A stretch of DNA of 64,000 nucleotides from NCBI GenBank assembly GCA_052145115.1, contig JBKQPG010000094.1:25208-89207 (forward strand), given 5' to 3'. Every line of letters starts with the position of its first letter. Position 1 is the first letter of the stretch. The position numbers and the translations under genes were made by a program. Shown piece by piece: positions 18,290-27,706 of this stretch. Source of the stretch: CAIVVT01 sp052145115. GTDB taxonomy: Bacteria; Acidobacteriota; Terriglobia; Bryobacterales; Bryobacteraceae. The notes under the pieces were generated by a model. The model was not told the DNA's origin. It saw only the letters and a program-made list of their open reading frames with translations, and ran no database searches.

Positions 18290-18361
18290 AAAAACGTGTT
18301 TTTGCATCGTGGCGCAGACGTTCTTGTCCGCCGCGTCGGCATTCGTGCCGGCGTTTGGTCC

Positions 18362-18387
18362 GGGGGTGGGAGGGAAGGGGGAAGGGG
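18362..18387 (+). other. G-run cluster, potential G-quadruplex
   Basis: Five runs of three or more G separated by one or two bases lie within 26 bp (G5, G3, G3, G5, G4). The spacing satisfies the usual sequence rule for a G-quadruplex on the plus strand. It lies between the two copies of the intergenic repeat. Folding is an inference. Confidence 0.5.
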
Positions 18388-18411
18388 CAGCCTGATCCTT
18401 GCGCCTTGCCA

Positions 18412-18575
18412 AATCTCGCTTGACACCGGGCCTATGCTCAATTGGGCCGACCCATTTTTCGGTCCGGCTTGGGCGTTCTTTGACAGTTCGAAGAATTGGC
18501 GAATAATCTATCCGACGATAGCCAAGCAAGTCGTTCATTCTAAAAAGCAAAGTCGATATTTGGCTTTGTTCCTCC
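18412..18575. repeat. 164-bp intergenic direct repeat, copy 2
   Basis: Copy 2 has the same length as copy 1 and starts 286 bp later. It shares the 5' AATCTCGCTTGACAC block and the 34-bp 3' block (18542-18575) exactly, with a diverged centre that includes TTCTTTGACAGTTCG. Equal length with a diverged core suggests that spacing is maintained. Confidence 0.75.
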
Positions 18576-18795
18576 TTTTTCTGTTTTACACGCCGGCGGC
18601 GCTGTGCTGGCGCGACTGCAGTGCGGGTGCGACGGGCCAGTTGACGTCGCGTCGTGGAGTTTTTTCGGTGCGCTATAAAGTGCCCCCGCCGGACGGCCGA
18701 TAGTCTCGGGTGGAACACGGCGTAAGGCCGGGATCAGGGGAAACAAGGAGCGAAAGGGACGCGAGCCTTGAGAATATCCACAGCCCAGGAGGACT

Positions 18796-19302
18796 ATGAG
18801 CAGCAGGGGAACCTATAAAGTGGGCCTCATCTTCAATACCGATAATGAAGTGGAGCGGTTGGCGGACCGCTTCGTGGATGACGCGCCAATTGACCTGGCG
18901 CGCTTCGACGAGGCGTTTCAAAAAGTCAGGCAAAAAGAAAGCGAAAACGGCCACGACGCCATCCCGGACGGTTACTACGACACGCTGGTGGAGGAGGTCC
19001 GGCTGACCAGGACCGCGCGCACCGGCAATCCGATGTTGGTCTGGAAACTGCGCATTATGAGCGGGGAGTTCCACCCGCGCACGCTGAGCAAGATCCGGGT
19101 GATCACCGAGAAGACCCTCCAGTTCCTGAAGGATGATCTGGAGCGTTGCGGCGTGCATCTCGAGCGGCTGTCCGATTTGTCGCTGCATCTGGATGAGATG
19201 TTCGGCCTGAAGATCAATGTCATGAAGAAGACCAAGGATCAGTGGACCGACATCTATTTCGTCAAAGTCGAGAAGCCGGAGGTGGAAAGGGCGCCCTTCT
19301 GA
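18796..19302 (+). CDS. DUF669-like conserved hypothetical protein
   Basis: This 168-residue soluble protein has no signal or membrane segment. The part from IPDGYYDTLVEEVRLT through GNPMLVWKLRIMSGEF to TLQFLKDDLERCGVHLERLSDL resembles, by pattern only, DUF669-type proteins common in phages. In those, a beta-barrel core precedes a segment that caps it. The resemblance is from memory of the family pattern and is not certain. The start is firm: AGGAGG lies five bases before ATG 18796. It sits alone between the repeat-bearing non-coding region and the FG-GAP gene. No phage gene accompanies it. Confidence 0.55.
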   Translation: MSSRGTYKVGLIFNTDNEVERLADRFVDDAPIDLARFDEAFQKVRQKESENGHDAIPDGYYDTLVEEVRLTRTARTGNPMLVWKLRIMSGEFHPRTLSKIRVITEKTLQFLKDDLERCGVHLERLSDLSLHLDEMFGLKINVMKKTKDQWTDIYFVKVEKPEVERAPF

Positions 19303-19530
19303 CATTCGTGGGACGATGCGGCCCCCCTGCGCAGCGCGCCGGGCAAGGTTGAAAGCACTGCACACGAATAGGAACCCAAGCCGCGGCCTGGAGCCTGCGC
19401 CGACGACACAACAAGCACGGCAAGCAGGAGGTCCCTCGGCAGCGCACAGCGATTTGATGCCTTCTCAACAGCGCATCATTCAATCTGTCGTCGGCTGGTA
19501 TACTCTGGAGGACAGACACGCGCAACGGCA

Positions 19531-21213
19531 ATGAAATCTCTTGCCGCATTCCTTGGCATCTTGCTGCTTGCTGGTCCCGCGCTGCTGCTGCTGGCAGCGA
19601 CCACTTCGAGCACCATCCGGTTTGAAGATACGGCCGCCCAGGCCGGCTTGAATTTCATCGCCAACAACTCTGCGACACCCCAGAAGCACCAGATCGAGAC
19701 CATGCTGGCGGGGGTAGCCGTCCTGGACTACGACGGAGACGGCAGACTGGACGTGTACTTCGTTAACGGCGCCGCGATTCCGTCGCTGCGAAAGGACGGC
19801 GAGAAGTACTCCAACCGCCTGTTTCACAACAACGGCGATGGGACTTTCACCGACGTGACCGCGCGCGCCGGCGTGGCCGGAGTTGGCTACGGCATGGGGG
19901 TCGCCGTGGGCGACTACGACAACGACGGGAAACCCGACATCTTCCTGGCCAACGTCGGCCCCAACCAGCTATTGCACAACAATGGCGACGGCACGTTTAC
20001 CGACGTGACCGCCCGCGCCGGCCTTTCCGGAGCGCTGCTCGACGGAAAGAAAATGTGGTCGGTGGCGGCAGGGTGGTTCGACTACAACAACGACGGCCTC
20101 CTCGATCTCTGGGTAGTGAATTACTGCAAATGGGGGCTCGACCAAGACCCTTACTGCGCCATTGAGGGCACGCGCACTTATTGCGACCCGCGCTTATACG
20201 GGCCGCTCCACAACACGCTGTACCGGAACAACGGCGACGGCACATTCACGGATGTCTCCGAGGAGACCGGCATCGCGAAGCACTTCGGCAAAGGCATGGG
20301 CGTCTCGTTCGCGGATTACGACGGGGACGGCTACATGGACGTGTTTGTTGCCAACGACACAATGCCGAACTTCCTGTTTCACAATCTGCATGGCAAAGCC
20401 TTCGAGGAGGTGGGCGTTCAGGCGGGCGTCGCCTATGCCGATGACGGAAGCGAGCTATCGGGCATGGGATCGGACTTCCGTGACGTGAACAACGACGGCC
20501 TCCCAGACATCTGGCACACCGCCGTGGGGCACGAGACGTTCCCGCTGTTTCTCAACCACGGACGCGGGCAGTTCTTCGATAGCACCGCCATCAGCCGGCT
20601 GGGGCGCCTGACCAGGGACATGTCGGGCTGGGGCAACGGGATCATGGACTTCGACAACGACGGCTGGAAGGATCTATTCGTAGCCCGCTCCGACGTCAAC
20701 GACAACGGGACTGAACCCGGAATGGGCAGGCAGCACCACGAGCCCTGTACGGTCTTCCGTAATTTGGGCAACGGCAGGTTCGAGGACGTCAGCGCCGATG
20801 CCGGTCCCAGCTTCCAGATTCCCGCGGCGCACCGCGGCGTGGCGTTCGGCGATCTGGATAACGACGGGCGCATCGACGCGGTTGTGACGGTATTGAACGG
20901 GCCTGCCAGGCTGCTTCGGAATGTCTCCCAGAATTCCAATCACTGGGTGCTGCTCCGGCTGGCCGGGACAAAGAGCAATCGAATGGGCATCGGAGCGCAG
21001 ATCAAGATCACGACCGACGACGGCGCAATCCAGTACAACCAGGTCACAACCAGCGTGGGCTACGCCGGATCGAGCGACAGCCGCGTGCACTTCGGACTTG
21101 GGGCGGCGCGGCGGATCGCCGAAATCGAGATTCGCTGGCCCAGCGGCATCCGCCAGGTCCTCAACGACGTGCCGGCAGACCGGATTGTGACCATTGAGGA
21201 GCGGAAGCCGTGA
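19531..21213 (+). CDS. FG-GAP/VCBS repeat protein with C-terminal ASPIC/UnbV domain (CRTAC1-like)
   Basis: This 560-residue secreted protein has an N-terminal signal (MKSLAAFLGILLLAGPALLLLA). It then has at least six calcium-binding FG-GAP/VCBS blades with DxDxDG-like loops (DYDGDGRLD, DYDNDGKPD, DYNNDGLLD, DYDGDGYMD, DVNNDGLPD, DFDNDGWKD). The C-terminal ASPIC/UnbV domain (about 460-550) is recognised from GIGAQIKI and IRWPSGIRQ. It probably folds as a seven-bladed propeller on the cell surface or in the periplasm; ligands are unknown. A TPR protein gene overlaps its stop codon, and a TonB receptor gene lies beyond. This gene combination is common in Solibacter-type genomes. Confidence 0.93.
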   Translation: MKSLAAFLGILLLAGPALLLLAATTSSTIRFEDTAAQAGLNFIANNSATPQKHQIETMLAGVAVLDYDGDGRLDVYFVNGAAIPSLRKDGEKYSNRLFHNNGDGTFTDVTARAGVAGVGYGMGVAVGDYDNDGKPDIFLANVGPNQLLHNNGDGTFTDVTARAGLSGALLDGKKMWSVAAGWFDYNNDGLLDLWVVNYCKWGLDQDPYCAIEGTRTYCDPRLYGPLHNTLYRNNGDGTFTDVSEETGIAKHFGKGMGVSFADYDGDGYMDVFVANDTMPNFLFHNLHGKAFEEVGVQAGVAYADDGSELSGMGSDFRDVNNDGLPDIWHTAVGHETFPLFLNHGRGQFFDSTAISRLGRLTRDMSGWGNGIMDFDNDGWKDLFVARSDVNDNGTEPGMGRQHHEPCTVFRNLGNGRFEDVSADAGPSFQIPAAHRGVAFGDLDNDGRIDAVVTVLNGPARLLRNVSQNSNHWVLLRLAGTKSNRMGIGAQIKITTDDGAIQYNQVTTSVGYAGSSDSRVHFGLGAARRIAEIEIRWPSGIRQVLNDVPADRIVTIEERKP

Positions 21214-22364
21214 TCCTGATCGCGTGGCTCGCGCTGCTGGCCGCGCAAGCCAATCCCGACCAGGAAAGCCTGAAGACCGCGCAGCAGTTGATGGATGGCG
21301 GGCGCTGGGCGGAAGCCATCCCGGTTCTAAAGGGGCTCGTTGGCAAGCACCCCGAGGCGCCGGCTCTCACCTACGGCCTGGGTCGCTGCTACTTCGAGGT
21401 CGAGGACTACAACGCCGCCGTCAGCAGCCTGCGAGAAGCGGCCCAGCGCATCCCGAACTCGGCGGAGGTTCGTTTCTTTCTGGGGTCGGCGCTCGGGCTC
21501 GGCGGCAACTTCGGGGAAGCGATCCGGGAGCTTCGGGTTGCGATCGATCTGGATCCGGAATTCGAGCCGGCCTATCGGGCCTTTGGCATGTTCCGCGTGG
21601 AAAGGGCACAGTACCTGCCGGATGCGCTGGCGGCGCTCGAGACGGCCGTGCGGCTGGACCCCCAAGATGCGCGCGCGCTGTACTGGCTGGGCGAGTTTCA
21701 CCGCGGCCTCGGCGAGTTGACCAAAGCTCGCCCGTATTTCGAGCGTGCCCACACGCTGGATCCAGATAGCCCGCTGATACAACTCGGGGTCGGCCAGGTG
21801 GCGCTCAATGACGGCGACGTCGATCAGGCGCTGGTGCATTTCGATGCCGTCCTGAAGCAGGCGCCGGGGCTGGCCGCCGCACTGCTGGGGCGCGCCAGGG
21901 CGCTCTACAACAAAGGGCAGTTCGAGCAGGCCCTGGCGCCGGCCAAGGCCGCCTGGGAGGATTCCCACGAGTTCGAAGAGCGACGGGCTTCGGGGTGGAT
22001 CCTCGTCCGAATCTATCGCGCCCTCGGCCGCGATGCGGAGGCGCAGGCTTCCGAGAGGCAATTGAGGGAATTGGAAACGACCTCCGCCGCAGAGTTGGTC
22101 CGCCTCCGGGAGCTCAGCGACGAGGCCGCGCGCTACGAAGCCGAGGGGAGATTCGACCGCGTGGCGGAACTGCTGGAGGCCTCTGTGAAGATCCGCGAGC
22201 GGGACGACTCTCTCGCCCGGCTGGGCGACGCCTATCTGAAGCTGGGGCGGCTGGGCGACGCAGAACGTTGCTATGTCCGGGCAAGCGAGATTGGACCGCT
22301 CACTGACACCCTCAAGCAGCGCATGGCACGAGTGCGAGAGCTGGCCGCCCAGCACAAGCCCTAG
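21210..22364 (+). CDS. Tetratricopeptide repeat protein
   Basis: This 384-residue protein is made of TPR units, for example LTYGLGRCYFEVEDYNAAVSS, VRFFLGSALGLGGNFGEAIR and ALYWLGEFHRGLGELTKARPYFERA. It has a short hydrophobic N-terminus (ILIAWLALLAAQA) that may be a signal peptide. It starts with GTG at 21210 and overlaps the stop of the FG-GAP gene by four bases (GTGA), so the two proteins are probably made together and may interact. TPR proteins are scaffolds without catalytic activity. The partner cannot be identified from sequence alone. Confidence 0.9.
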   Translation: MILIAWLALLAAQANPDQESLKTAQQLMDGGRWAEAIPVLKGLVGKHPEAPALTYGLGRCYFEVEDYNAAVSSLREAAQRIPNSAEVRFFLGSALGLGGNFGEAIRELRVAIDLDPEFEPAYRAFGMFRVERAQYLPDALAALETAVRLDPQDARALYWLGEFHRGLGELTKARPYFERAHTLDPDSPLIQLGVGQVALNDGDVDQALVHFDAVLKQAPGLAAALLGRARALYNKGQFEQALAPAKAAWEDSHEFEERRASGWILVRIYRALGRDAEAQASERQLRELETTSAAELVRLRELSDEAARYEAEGRFDRVAELLEASVKIRERDDSLARLGDAYLKLGRLGDAERCYVRASEIGPLTDTLKQRMARVRELAAQHKP

Positions 22365-22507
22365 GCGCTATCCACGGAATGGGCCGATAGAACAGCAGCA
22401 GGAGGCTGCCGGGCGCAGGACGACCGCGGCCGAAGCTCCCTGGCCTCTCAGGTAGTCGCGGATACCATCCCGGTGTTGGCGGTGCTGGGATCGGATGCCG
22501 GCGGAGA

Positions 22508-22548
22508 ACGAAAACGCCCTCCCCGCCGCCTGGGCGATGGGGAGGGCG
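22508..22548 (-). terminator. Rho-independent terminator of the TonB receptor gene
   Basis: On the minus strand a perfect 10-bp stem CGCCCTCCCC/GGGGAGGGCG (22539-22548 with 22515-22524) with a 14-base loop is followed by TTTTCGTT. It lies 23 bp after the TonB receptor stop codon. Confidence 0.82.
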
Positions 22549-22571
22549 AAGCTTGTGCTTGAGTTGTGGTC

Positions 22572-25500
22572 TCAGAACCGCAGACGCATCGACAGTGTGA
22601 CTTGCCGCGGGTCAAATAAGGACATCCCAAGGGTGCCGAAGTTGACGTTGGTGTTCTGGCCTACCTTAGTGCCCGTGGACGGATCCGCCAACACGGATGG
22701 GCTCACCCCAGTGTTGATCGCGCTGGGTTGAATCTGGGTCGCGTTCAGGAGGTTAGTGGCTTCAGCCAGGAACTCGAGTCGATACCGTTCGGTGATCTTG
22801 AATATGCGGTTCACCGTCAGATTCATGTTGTAAAACCCGGGAGTCCGCAGCCAACCTTCGTACCCGGAGGTGGAGCCCCAGGTGTATTGGTCCACCCCGT
22901 TGGTGCCGTTCGGGAACTGTACCATTGGCTGGCTGAACAGGTCGGGGTTATACAACAGGTAAGTGTAAGCGGCCGGTGTGATTGTGCGCCCATCCGGAAG
23001 CGTAACCGAGGTCTTGCCGTCGTACCAATGCTGGTCGGATTTGGGCACGTAGGTGGCCTCGCCCGGCACCATGTCGCAGCGTCCGTTCAGGGTGCCGCAA
23101 CTGGGTCCCCAGGGCATTCCGCTCTGTAAGGTCACGACAGAGCCGAGTTGCCAGTCGCCGAGGATCGCCCGCAGCACGGCGTTGTGAGGATCGAGGGCCT
23201 TGCCTTTGCCAGTGGGCAGGAGATAGGACAACGTGCCCACGAAGCGGTTCGGCGTATCGTAGCCCAGAAGGCCGCGGTCGTTGTTCAGGTTGCGATAGTC
23301 CGCGCCGCCATTCCCGGCCACGGAACTGCCCTCCTGCGACTCGGCAAATGTGGAATTCCAGACACCACCACTGAGGCCGGTGTTCTTGGACCACGTGTAG
23401 TTGAGCATGAGCTGCAGGCCGTTCGTATACGAGTGCTGCGCGCGAATCTGCAGGGCATCGTAGTTGGAGGTGCCTACGGTGGCAGTGTAGGTCGCGCCGT
23501 TCAGCGCCAGGTACGGCAGCTCGGAGGTCAGCGCACTAATGGTGCCGCCGCCGCTGTAGCCGATCAACGAGGGTGCGGGGTTGGCAATCTGGGCCTGGGC
23601 GGGGTCGGTCACACCGTTGGAGGCGACCCAGGCGTTGCGCCAGGTTTGGAGGGTGGCGTTGGAGAGGCTCCACGTCCCCTGGACTGGGTAGTTGCGCCAA
23701 GGGAGGTCATGGCCGTGCGATCCGACGTAGCCGGCGGAGACCAGCCACGCACTACCAAACTTGCGTTCAAGGAAGAAATTCCACTGATCCGTTACGCCAT
23801 TCAGATATGACGCCCGATTGACCCAGCCGGCAGTGCAGCAGTAATCGGACGGGGCCGACATATTCCCTGTCCCCGGGATAACCTGCGTGTCTTGCGGATC
23901 CTCGAATCGGCCGATCGGTATGCCGTTGGTGGCAGTCAACCCGAAGGGGGTCCAGTTAGCAGCCCCCGAGTAGGGCCCCGTGCCATAATAGTTGCCGTTG
24001 GCGTTGAAGCCGGTGTTACTGGGAACATAGATCCTGCCGTAACCGGCGCGCACGACCATGGAATTGCGCAATCGGTAGGCAGCGCCGATACGTGGCGAGA
24101 TGTTGTTCCATTGCGTGTTCCAAAGGTTCCGACTGTACCCATTCTGACCTGGGAAGACGACCGCCCCCAAGGTCGCGAGAGGATTCGGATTGGCCACGCC
24201 GTTCAGCGCGGTGTAATAGGAATTGGGCACAGACAGATCGATTTCCGACATTTGGTTGTAGCGTTCCGTGGGCCCCGGCTGTACTTCGTAGCGCAATCCC
24301 AGATTGATGGTTAGCTTGTCGTTGACTTTCCAGTCGTTCTGGGTATAGAAAGCGGCGTACTTGGCGGCCAGGGCGGGCTTGGCCGCAGTGCCACCGGCCA
24401 GCTCGTAGCCGGTAGCGCCGGTTAAAGCGGTGGCAGCGTCAATGCCTCGGTTTGAAAAGTTCGGAATCAGAGTGAGATCATTGTTGCCGTAGATGTCCCC
24501 AAACTGGCCCGTCGAGGCGCTCCCCTGCCACATGCCAATAGCTGGCGTACCGAACTCAATATCGGCCCAATTGCCCAAGTAGACGCGGTACTCGCCGCCG
24601 GCCTTCAGGGTCCATTTGCCGAGGACATGAGTAATACTGCCGTTCACGGCATGATTGAGTTGATGCTCATGCTTGTTATCCCAACCATCGTCACTCAAGT
24701 TGGTCCAGTTGGCATTGTTGGTGGCGTTGCCGCTCCAGTTGCCAACCGAGGGCGAGTTTCCGGGAAGCGCGACCAAGCTCTGGACGTTGGCGGGCATCCC
24801 ATAATCCGAGTAGCTGACCGCGCTCGGAGCAGTCGGGAACCCACCCTGGGTGTTGATGTGCGTCACGCCGTAACGCAGGTCGATCACTGTGGTTGGATTC
24901 ACGGTGACGGTGTAACCCGCGGCGGCATAGGGATTATTGTCCTTTAGGTCGGGTAACCAATTATAGCCGCCAAACGGACTGCTAGCGCCCCAGTAGTTGG
25001 GCTGCACGGACGAGCCAAACGACTTGCCCCCAGAGAAATAGAACGAACTCTTGTCCCCGATCCGGTAGTCGCCCCTCAAGTTCAGACTGTTGCGGATGGT
25101 CGGAGTGGTCCCGGAAAAGAGATAGTTGTTGTCGCCGAACGCGTCACTAGGGGTGTGGTTCGGGCCTGGGTAGCCCGCCAGCATCTTCTCTCCGTATTGA
25201 TCGGGGTTCGAAACCACACCTGCGACGGGGTAAGGCGAGCGCTGGACGATCAGGTTGCTGCCCTGGTAGAACTGCGCGCTCCAGGGATCGAACAGCACGA
25301 CGGGCACCGGATTGCCATTGTTGTCCGCGACTCTCGTCGCGCTGAAGTCCCCAACGCGCTCCAGGGCGGTCGGAACCTTCGCCAAAACGTTGTCAGGATC
25401 CTTGTGGTTGAGCCGCTCGTAGGATGCGAAGAAGAACAGCTTGTCCTTGCCGTTGAATATCTTCGGGAGAATAACCGGACCGCCGACGTTGCCCCCGTAT

Positions 25501-26369
25501 TCGTTCACGCGATATTTGCTGCGTGCGATGTCATTCTGGTTGTTATACAGGCCGTTGGCGTCCAGGTCCTCGTTGCGGAGACGGTAATTGAGCCCACCGT
25601 GGAACTGATTCGTTCCGCTCTTCGTGGTCATTGCGATCAGGCCTTGAGCATTGCCGGTGTCCGCCGAGAAGCTGTTGGTGACAACCCGCACCTCCTGGAG
25701 CGCATCGCGATTGGGGACCACGGCAGTTTCATGCCACGCCGCGCCCTGCACCGAGACGCCGTCCAACGTGAGGTCGCTGGTGCCGAGAGGTCCGCCGTTG
25801 ATGCGGATGGCCGACATCTGTTGCCGGTCCGAAAATCCCACGCCCAGAACGTGGCTGTTGTACATCTGTGGCGCCGGCACCACGCCGGCTTCCAGCGTGG
25901 CATAGTACAGCGGGTTGTTGTTGATATTGGGGATATCGCCGATGATTTGCTGGTTCACAGCACCCTGGACCGTCGAGTTTTCGGTCTGGAGTGCGATGGC
26001 GTCGGCCTTGACCTCTATCGTGGTGTTAACGCTGCCGGTGGTCATGATGGCGTCGGCCCTCATCGTGGCTGCGCTATCCAGCATGATGCCGGTCCTGCGG
26101 TAGGTTTGGAAACCCTGCGCCTTGACCACGACCGCGTAGTGGCCGATGGGAAGGTATGGGACCACATAGTCGCCCGCGGCGTTGGTCTTGGTTTCTATTG
26201 CTACGTTGGTCTCCTCGTTCTGAACCGTCACAGACGCTCCCGGGACGAGAGCGCCGGACGGGTCTGTAACAGTGCCCGTAATTGCGCTGGACTTCACCTG
26301 TGCGAAGACGGCGCCGATGATCAGGCACAAGCCAATACAAACGGCGAATAGCTTGCACGGTATTTTCAT
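22572..26369 (-). CDS. Oar-like TonB-dependent receptor with N-terminal carboxypeptidase-regulatory domain
   Basis: This 1265-residue outer-membrane protein has a signal peptide (LFAVCIGLCLIIGAVFAQ) and an N-terminal carboxypeptidase-regulatory-like beta-sandwich (ITGTVTDPSGALVPGASVTVQN to GFQTYRRTGI, about 30-115). A plug domain (about 120-240) and a large beta-barrel follow, ending in the aromatic MSLFDPRQVTLSMRLRF, a typical outer-membrane C-terminus. Acidobacteria encode many such receptors, thought to import large polymers or oligosaccharides. The start ATG 26369 faces an intergenic region shared with the TPR gene at 26543, which contains GTTCnGAAC-like sites. A strong terminator follows. 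Confidence 0.94.
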   Translation of the reverse strand: MKIPCKLFAVCIGLCLIIGAVFAQVKSSAITGTVTDPSGALVPGASVTVQNEETNVAIETKTNAAGDYVVPYLPIGHYAVVVKAQGFQTYRRTGIMLDSAATMRADAIMTTGSVNTTIEVKADAIALQTENSTVQGAVNQQIIGDIPNINNNPLYYATLEAGVVPAPQMYNSHVLGVGFSDRQQMSAIRINGGPLGTSDLTLDGVSVQGAAWHETAVVPNRDALQEVRVVTNSFSADTGNAQGLIAMTTKSGTNQFHGGLNYRLRNEDLDANGLYNNQNDIARSKYRVNEYGGNVGGPVILPKIFNGKDKLFFFASYERLNHKDPDNVLAKVPTALERVGDFSATRVADNNGNPVPVVLFDPWSAQFYQGSNLIVQRSPYPVAGVVSNPDQYGEKMLAGYPGPNHTPSDAFGDNNYLFSGTTPTIRNSLNLRGDYRIGDKSSFYFSGGKSFGSSVQPNYWGASSPFGGYNWLPDLKDNNPYAAAGYTVTVNPTTVIDLRYGVTHINTQGGFPTAPSAVSYSDYGMPANVQSLVALPGNSPSVGNWSGNATNNANWTNLSDDGWDNKHEHQLNHAVNGSITHVLGKWTLKAGGEYRVYLGNWADIEFGTPAIGMWQGSASTGQFGDIYGNNDLTLIPNFSNRGIDAATALTGATGYELAGGTAAKPALAAKYAAFYTQNDWKVNDKLTINLGLRYEVQPGPTERYNQMSEIDLSVPNSYYTALNGVANPNPLATLGAVVFPGQNGYSRNLWNTQWNNISPRIGAAYRLRNSMVVRAGYGRIYVPSNTGFNANGNYYGTGPYSGAANWTPFGLTATNGIPIGRFEDPQDTQVIPGTGNMSAPSDYCCTAGWVNRASYLNGVTDQWNFFLERKFGSAWLVSAGYVGSHGHDLPWRNYPVQGTWSLSNATLQTWRNAWVASNGVTDPAQAQIANPAPSLIGYSGGGTISALTSELPYLALNGATYTATVGTSNYDALQIRAQHSYTNGLQLMLNYTWSKNTGLSGGVWNSTFAESQEGSSVAGNGGADYRNLNNDRGLLGYDTPNRFVGTLSYLLPTGKGKALDPHNAVLRAILGDWQLGSVVTLQSGMPWGPSCGTLNGRCDMVPGEATYVPKSDQHWYDGKTSVTLPDGRTITPAAYTYLLYNPDLFSQPMVQFPNGTNGVDQYTWGSTSGYEGWLRTPGFYNMNLTVNRIFKITERYRLEFLAEATNLLNATQIQPSAINTGVSPSVLADPSTGTKVGQNTNVNFGTLGMSLFDPRQVTLSMRLRF

Positions 26370-26461
26370 TAAAGACTCCTAATCTTCGTTGCTTCGAAGC
26401 TAACCCCTTCGGGCTGGGAAAAGGATACTGCGGTGGTGGGCCCGGAGCAAGGTTCCGAATC

Positions 26462-26505
26462 GTTCGCAACCGACAATTTCGACGGTTCAGAACGGCGTTC
26501 AGAAC
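26462..26505. promoter_or_regulatory. Cluster of GTTCnGAAC-like palindromes, candidate operator
   Basis: Two perfect GTTCAGAAC sites (26485-26493 and 26497-26505) lie 12 bp apart, with a degenerate GTTCGCAAC (26462-26470) a further 23 bp away, all close to whole helical turns. They sit between the divergent TonB receptor and TPR genes. A similar cluster lies at 28150-28192. The regulator is unknown. Confidence 0.5.
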
Positions 26506-26542
26506 GCCGACTGGCCTCGTACTGCGACGGCGCGACTGTAGA

Positions 26543-27706
26543 ATGTGTGTGGTGCACTTGGTGCTTGTTGGATTGATGCTCAGCCTGGCGCCGGGTGGCG
26601 CGGAGGCGCAGAGCAATAGTGACCGCGTCCCACTGGAAATCCGCCTCGCCGCCGAGAACGCCATGACCGCCGGCCGCCTGCCGGAGGCGTTGGCAGCCCT
26701 CAAGAAAGGGTTGGCAATCGACCCGGCGTGGACCGACGGGCTCTGGAAGATGGGACTGATTTTATACCAATCCGACCAGTTTGAGGCTGCGCTGCCTTAC
26801 CTCCACAAGCTCACCGAGTTGGATCCTGCCAAAGGCGCGGGGTGGGCGTTACTGGGGATGTGCGAACTCCAAGCCGGGCGCCCCAGACAGGCAGTGGAGC
26901 ATATCGACCGCGCCGACCGCGTCGGCATCACGGACCAGTACCATTTGTGGGAAATAGCCTACCTCGACCGGGGCCTAGCCCATATCGCGTTGGGCGATTT
27001 CGGCGAGGCTACCGAACTACTGAGCAAGTTGGCGCCGCGCGAGGATCCGGACGAGCGCGCGCGTCTGGTGCTCGCCCTGGGGTTTGCCGCGATGCGCCTG
27101 CGGTTGGACGATTCGCTCTCCTCCGAGCAACGTGCCTTGGTGCAGGCAGTCGGGGAAGCCACCTATCTGAACTACGCTCGGCATCCTGCCGCCGCCGATG
27201 CGGCGTTCGCGGAGTTGTTTCGCAATTACCCGAAAGCGCCGCTGCTGCATTACGCTTATGGCGCGATTCTGTTAAGCCGATTCGATTATATCGGCGCCGA
27301 GCGCCAATTCCGCGCCGAGCTCGCCAACACTTCCGACAGCTTCCCGGCCCGGCTCGGTCTGGCCTTTGTGGCACTCGAGAACGGCGACGCCCGGGGCGGT
27401 CTGCCGCCTGCCGAGGAGGCCGTCCGCCTGCGGCCCGATTCGTCCCAGGCCCACCTGTATTACGGCCGGCTCCTGCTGCAGGTCGAGCGAACCCAGGAGG
27501 CCGTCGTGGAGTTGGAAACCGCCCGGCGGATTACCCCGGAAAACCCTGAAATCCGGCTCGCCTTGGCCACTGCTTACCGCTTGCTCGGTCGCAAAGACAA
27601 GGCCGCATTGGAGTTCGCCGAGTACGAGCGCCTGAGGCCCCCAACAGAACCGGCCAAAGCGGAGACGACGCCCAACGGCCCGGTTAACGCTGTGCCGAAG
27701 CCTTGA
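26543..27706 (+). CDS. Secreted tetratricopeptide repeat protein
   Basis: This roughly 387-residue protein has a signal peptide (VVHLVLVGLMLSLAPGGAEAQ) followed by at least eight TPR-like units, for example NAMTAGRLPEALAALKKGLA, WALLGMCELQAGRPRQAVEHI and ALATAYRLLGRKDKAALEFAEYERL. A TAGAAT hexamer overlaps ATG 26543, so translation may really begin at one of the GTG codons at 26549 or 26552 or at ATG 26576. It diverges from the TonB receptor gene. Its 3' end overlaps the convergent lipoprotein gene by 23 bp. It probably belongs to the same surface module. Confidence 0.85.
   Translation: MCVVHLVLVGLMLSLAPGGAEAQSNSDRVPLEIRLAAENAMTAGRLPEALAALKKGLAIDPAWTDGLWKMGLILYQSDQFEAALPYLHKLTELDPAKGAGWALLGMCELQAGRPRQAVEHIDRADRVGITDQYHLWEIAYLDRGLAHIALGDFGEATELLSKLAPREDPDERARLVLALGFAAMRLRLDDSLSSEQRALVQAVGEATYLNYARHPAAADAAFAELFRNYPKAPLLHYAYGAILLSRFDYIGAERQFRAELANTSDSFPARLGLAFVALENGDARGGLPPAEEAVRLRPDSSQAHLYYGRLLLQVERTQEAVVELETARRITPENPEIRLALATAYRLLGRKDKAALEFAEYERLRPPTEPAKAETTPNGPVNAVPKP

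Larger units (their letters stand above)
18046..18795. other. 750-bp non-coding region with a diverged duplication
   Basis: I see no convincing gene here. Overlapping short frames on both strands have no family resemblance and change register between the two repeat copies. The region holds two 164-bp direct repeats (18126-18289 and 18412-18575), a G-run cluster (18362-18387) and the leader of the 18796 gene with its AGGAGG ribosome site (18786-18791). Confidence 0.7.

Noticed and set aside
18157..18746. Minus-strand frames sharing an EQSQISTLLF-like segment, which might be small proteins.
   Set aside because: The shared segment is just the translated 34-bp DNA repeat. The flanking parts do not align and the frames lack family resemblance.
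18715..18775. Similarity to the GEMM-I (c-di-GMP) riboswitch core: AGGGGAAAC followed by GAAAGGGACGC and GAGCC before the 18796 gene.
   Set aside because: The first stem does not pair well and the second helix with its tetraloop receptor is missing, so the match is probably chance.
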